Origin: DASVDK01 sp036381125 [NCBI: Thermodesulfobacteriota bacterium]
Lineage (GTDB): Bacteria > DASVDK01
Assembly (NCBI GenBank): GCA_036381125.1
Contig: DASVDK010000124.1
Coordinates: 1-34,888, forward strand
Length of the DNA: 34,888 nucleotides
Reading direction: 5' to 3'
Below, one piece after another: positions 32,819 through 34,888 of this stretch; position 1 is the stretch's first letter; each line of letters starts with the position of its first letter. The notes beneath the pieces are model-generated. The model was not told where the DNA came from. It saw only the letters and a list, made by a program, of their open reading frames with translations, and made no database searches. The position numbers and the translations under genes are program-made.

Positions 32819-34177
32819 ATGACCGAATCGACCTCTCACGCACCCCCGGACGTCGACCGCCTGCTCGATGCGCGCGACCTCGAGACGCTCAAGGGGGTGC
32901 TGGCGGCCATGCCGCAGTCCGACGTGGCGTCGCTGCTCGCCGAGCGCTCCGAGGCCGATCAGGTCATCCTCTTCCGGCTCCTCGACAAGGACCGCGCCAT
33001 CGAGGTGTTCGAGCAGCTCGACGTCGACCAGCAGCGCCGCCTCCTCGAGGGCTTCACCGAGGAGCGGGCCCGGGAGGTGATCGCCTCGCTCGACCCCGAC
33101 GACCGCGCGCGCCTGCTCGACGAGCTGCCGGCCAAGGTGGCCAAGCGTCTCCTCCAGGCGCTGCCGCCGGCGGCGCGCGAGGCGACCGCGACCCTCCTCG
33201 GGTACCCCGAGCAGACGGCGGGTCGCATCATGACGCCCGAGTACGTCGACCTGCGCGCCACGATGACCGCAGGCGAGGCGCTGGCCCGTATCCGCGCCAT
33301 CGGGCTCGACCGCGAGACGATCTACACCTGCTTCGTGGTGGACGCGACTCGCCACCTGCTCGGCACGGTCTCGCTCAAGGACCTCGTGCTGGCCCCGCCG
33401 GGGGCGCTCGTGGCCGGGCTCATGACGCCCAATCCGGTCAGCGCGAGGACCGAGGACGACCAGGAGGAGGTGGCGCGCCTGCTCAGCCGCCACGACCTGC
33501 TCGCCGTCCCGATCCTCGATCGCGAGGGGCGTCTCGTCGGCATCGTCACGGTCGACGACGTGGTGGACGTCCTCGAGGCCGAGGCGACCGAGGACATCTA
33601 CCGGATGGGCGCGGTCGAGACGGGCGACGCGAGCTACTTCCGCGCGGGGATCGGCAGCGCGGTGCGCCAGCGGATCGGCTGGCTGCTCCTGCTGCTCGCG
33701 ACCAACACCCTCACGAGCCAGATCATCTCGAGCCAGGCCGACCTCCTCACCGTCTCGGTCGTCCTCGCGGCCTTCATCCCGCTCCTCACGGCGAGCGGCG
33801 GCAACGTCGGCGCGCAGTCCTCGACGGTGGTGATCCGCGGCCTGGCCGTGCAGGAGCTGAGCTGGAAGCGCGCGCCCGCGACGCTCCTGCGCGAGGGCGC
33901 CGTCGGCCTGCTGATCGGGCTCGCCCTCGGCGCGCTCGCGTTCGGGTGGGCGGCGTGGCTCTCCGGCAGCCTGGCCGTGGCCGCGGTGGTCGGCGGGACG
34001 CTGGTGGTCGTCACGACCCTCGCGAGCCTGACCGGCACCCTGCTGCCGCTCGTCTTCGCGCGGCTCGGGCTCGACCCGGCGCTCATGTCGACCCCGTTCA
34101 TCACGACGGTCGTGGACGTGGTCGGGGTGCTACTCTACTTCGCGATGGCGCGGGTGGTCCTCGAGCGCCTGCACTAG
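32819..34177 (+). CDS. mgtE: Magnesium transporter MgtE
   Basis: 452 residues. Mg2+-gated channel of the inner membrane: N-terminal superhelical domain (about 10-125; LLAERSEADQVILFRLLDKDRA, LLDELPAKVAKRLL), a CBS pair (about 130-250; AGRIMTPEYVDL, GLMTPNPVS, GIVTVDDVVDVL), then a connecting helix and five membrane helices. The signature TASGGNVGAQSSTVVIRGLA in TM2 and the C-terminal FITTVVDVVGVLLYF contain the conserved Asp of the Mg2+ site. The N and CBS domains sense cytosolic Mg2+. ATG 32819 follows a duplicated 16-bp element with GAGG at good spacing. No M-box riboswitch is evident upstream; the tRNA-Lys gene lies there on the other strand. Confidence 0.95.
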   Translation: MTESTSHAPPDVDRLLDARDLETLKGVLAAMPQSDVASLLAERSEADQVILFRLLDKDRAIEVFEQLDVDQQRRLLEGFTEERAREVIASLDPDDRARLLDELPAKVAKRLLQALPPAAREATATLLGYPEQTAGRIMTPEYVDLRATMTAGEALARIRAIGLDRETIYTCFVVDATRHLLGTVSLKDLVLAPPGALVAGLMTPNPVSARTEDDQEEVARLLSRHDLLAVPILDREGRLVGIVTVDDVVDVLEAEATEDIYRMGAVETGDASYFRAGIGSAVRQRIGWLLLLLATNTLTSQIISSQADLLTVSVVLAAFIPLLTASGGNVGAQSSTVVIRGLAVQELSWKRAPATLLREGAVGLLIGLALGALAFGWAAWLSGSLAVAAVVGGTLVVVTTLASLTGTLLPLVFARLGLDPALMSTPFITTVVDVVGVLLYFAMARVVLERLH

Positions 34178-34238
34178 GGACCGACCCTCGCGACCCGGCG
34201 GCGCGGCGCCGGCGCGCCCACGCCGCGGAGGTGACGCC

Positions 34239-34888
34239 GTGTCTGGTCGTATCCCGCTCTTTCGCGTGGCCGGCATCCAGGTGAACGCCAACTGGAGCTG
34301 GCTCATCATCGTCGCCCTGATCACCGTCTCGCTGGCCGGCGGCTTCTTCCCCGCCGCCCTGCCCGGCCGCTCGCCCGCCGCCTACTGGCTCCTCGGGCTC
34401 CTGACGGCGCTGCTCTTCTTCGGCTCGCTCCTCGCCCACGAGCTGGCGCACTCCCTCGTCGCCCGCGCGTATGGGCTGCCGGTGCGCGAGATCCTCCTGT
34501 TCGTCTTCGGGGGCATCTCGAACATCGAGCGGGAGGCCCACGAGCCGCGGGTCGAGTTCCGCGTGGCGGTGGTCGGCCCGCTCACGAGCTTCGCGATCGC
34601 GGGCCTCGCCTGGCTGCTCGGGCAGGCGACCTCCGGCGCCACGCGCGTGGTCCTCGGCTATCTCGTGGTGGTGAACCTCTTCGTCGGCATCTTCAACCTG
34701 CTGCCCGGCTTCCCGCTCGACGGCGGCCGGGTGCTCAGGGCCTGGCTCTGGCACCGGTGGCGCGACGCGGGTCGCGCCACGCGGGCCGCCGCGGGCGTCG
34801 GCACGGGCCTCGGCTGGACGCTCGTCGTGCTCGGCGCCCTCCAGGCGCTCGCCGGCGGCCTGGCCGGCGGGCTCTGGATGGCGCTGAT
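34239..34888 (+). CDS. M50 site-2 protease family, N-terminal part (runs off window)
   Basis: GTG 34239 with GGAGG (34227-34231) seven bases upstream opens a frame with no stop before the window end (216 codons visible). The membrane-embedded zinc site is His67-Glu68...His71 in LAHELAHSLVARAYG. The second motif, NLLPGFPLDGGRVLRA (Asp ligand), comes about 95 residues later. FVFGGISNIEREAHEPRVEF and VVGPLTSFAIAGL are typical of the bacterial rhomboid-unrelated SpoIVFB-like S2P subgroup, which usually carries CBS domains after the membrane part; these would lie outside the window. It cleaves membrane-bound regulators such as anti-sigma factors; the target is unknown. Confidence 0.92.
   Translation, partial: MSGRIPLFRVAGIQVNANWSWLIIVALITVSLAGGFFPAALPGRSPAAYWLLGLLTALLFFGSLLAHELAHSLVARAYGLPVREILLFVFGGISNIEREAHEPRVEFRVAVVGPLTSFAIAGLAWLLGQATSGATRVVLGYLVVVNLFVGIFNLLPGFPLDGGRVLRAWLWHRWRDAGRATRAAAGVGTGLGWTLVVLGALQALAGGLAGGLWMAL

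Overview
The window comes from a very GC-rich (above 70% by eye) Gram-negative-type bacterium. It carries a TonB-dependent outer-membrane receptor, a plant-type FabI, a full-length cobalamin-dependent MetH and many GTG starts. It also has an interspersed REP-like repeat whose core reads GGAAAGACCTGACCCC. This combination is familiar from uncultivated soil and sediment lineages (Rokubacteria/Methylomirabilota- or deltaproteobacteria-like bins), but the sequence alone does not fix the taxon. No phage, IS transposase, CRISPR array or plasmid functions are visible. The window is mostly ordinary chromosome with REP elements at several gene borders.

Layout. 1-5.8 kb: the 3' end of an M1 aminopeptidase, a very large CheB-CheR-PAS-histidine kinase-receiver fusion (broken by one apparent base deletion) and an orphan Imm5-like protein. 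5.9-9.4 kb: a metal/tetrapyrrole-type unit, made of a regulatory dyad, a CbiX-like chelatase-repeat protein and a TonB receptor of the hemoglobin/transferrin class. Both genes are frameshifted and appear to lack internal segments. 9.5-12 kb: a REP cluster, then a divergent EamA exporter / MocR regulator pair. 12-15.8 kb: metH, ending at a shared hairpin terminator opposite an amidohydrolase. 17.1-20.5 kb: a tightly coupled four-gene operon (hot-dog thioesterase, MEMO-family protein with an extra N-terminal domain, GatC/AtzG-like small protein, amidase). This is the best candidate here for an uncharacterised functional module. 20.5-21 kb: a short gene-poor transcription unit with a good promoter and hairpins. 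21-22.5 kb: a zinc-ribbon protein and a PRC-barrel/DUF2382 stress-type protein. 22.6-26.2 kb: a DUF3108 protein and an M48 lipoprotein protease (minus strand), then pcm, an alpha/beta hydrolase and a small membrane protein (plus strand). 26.2-30.4 kb: a degenerate receiver-domain protein, fabI, then an MFS exporter overlapping a geranylgeranyl-reductase-like flavoprotein. 30.4-34.9 kb: a proline-rich secreted protein, an S49 protease, an alpha/beta hydrolase, tRNA-Lys, mgtE and the start of an M50 site-2 protease.

Two threads cut across the region. First, four single-base indels, all in short G or C runs, lie between 1.1 and 8.6 kb in three consecutive large genes, and I see none in the other 26 kb. 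Second, REP-like elements sit at gene ends so closely that they supply the stop codon and C-terminal residues of at least three genes (EamA, the degenerate receiver and the flavoprotein), and one lies immediately upstream of the metH ribosome-binding site.
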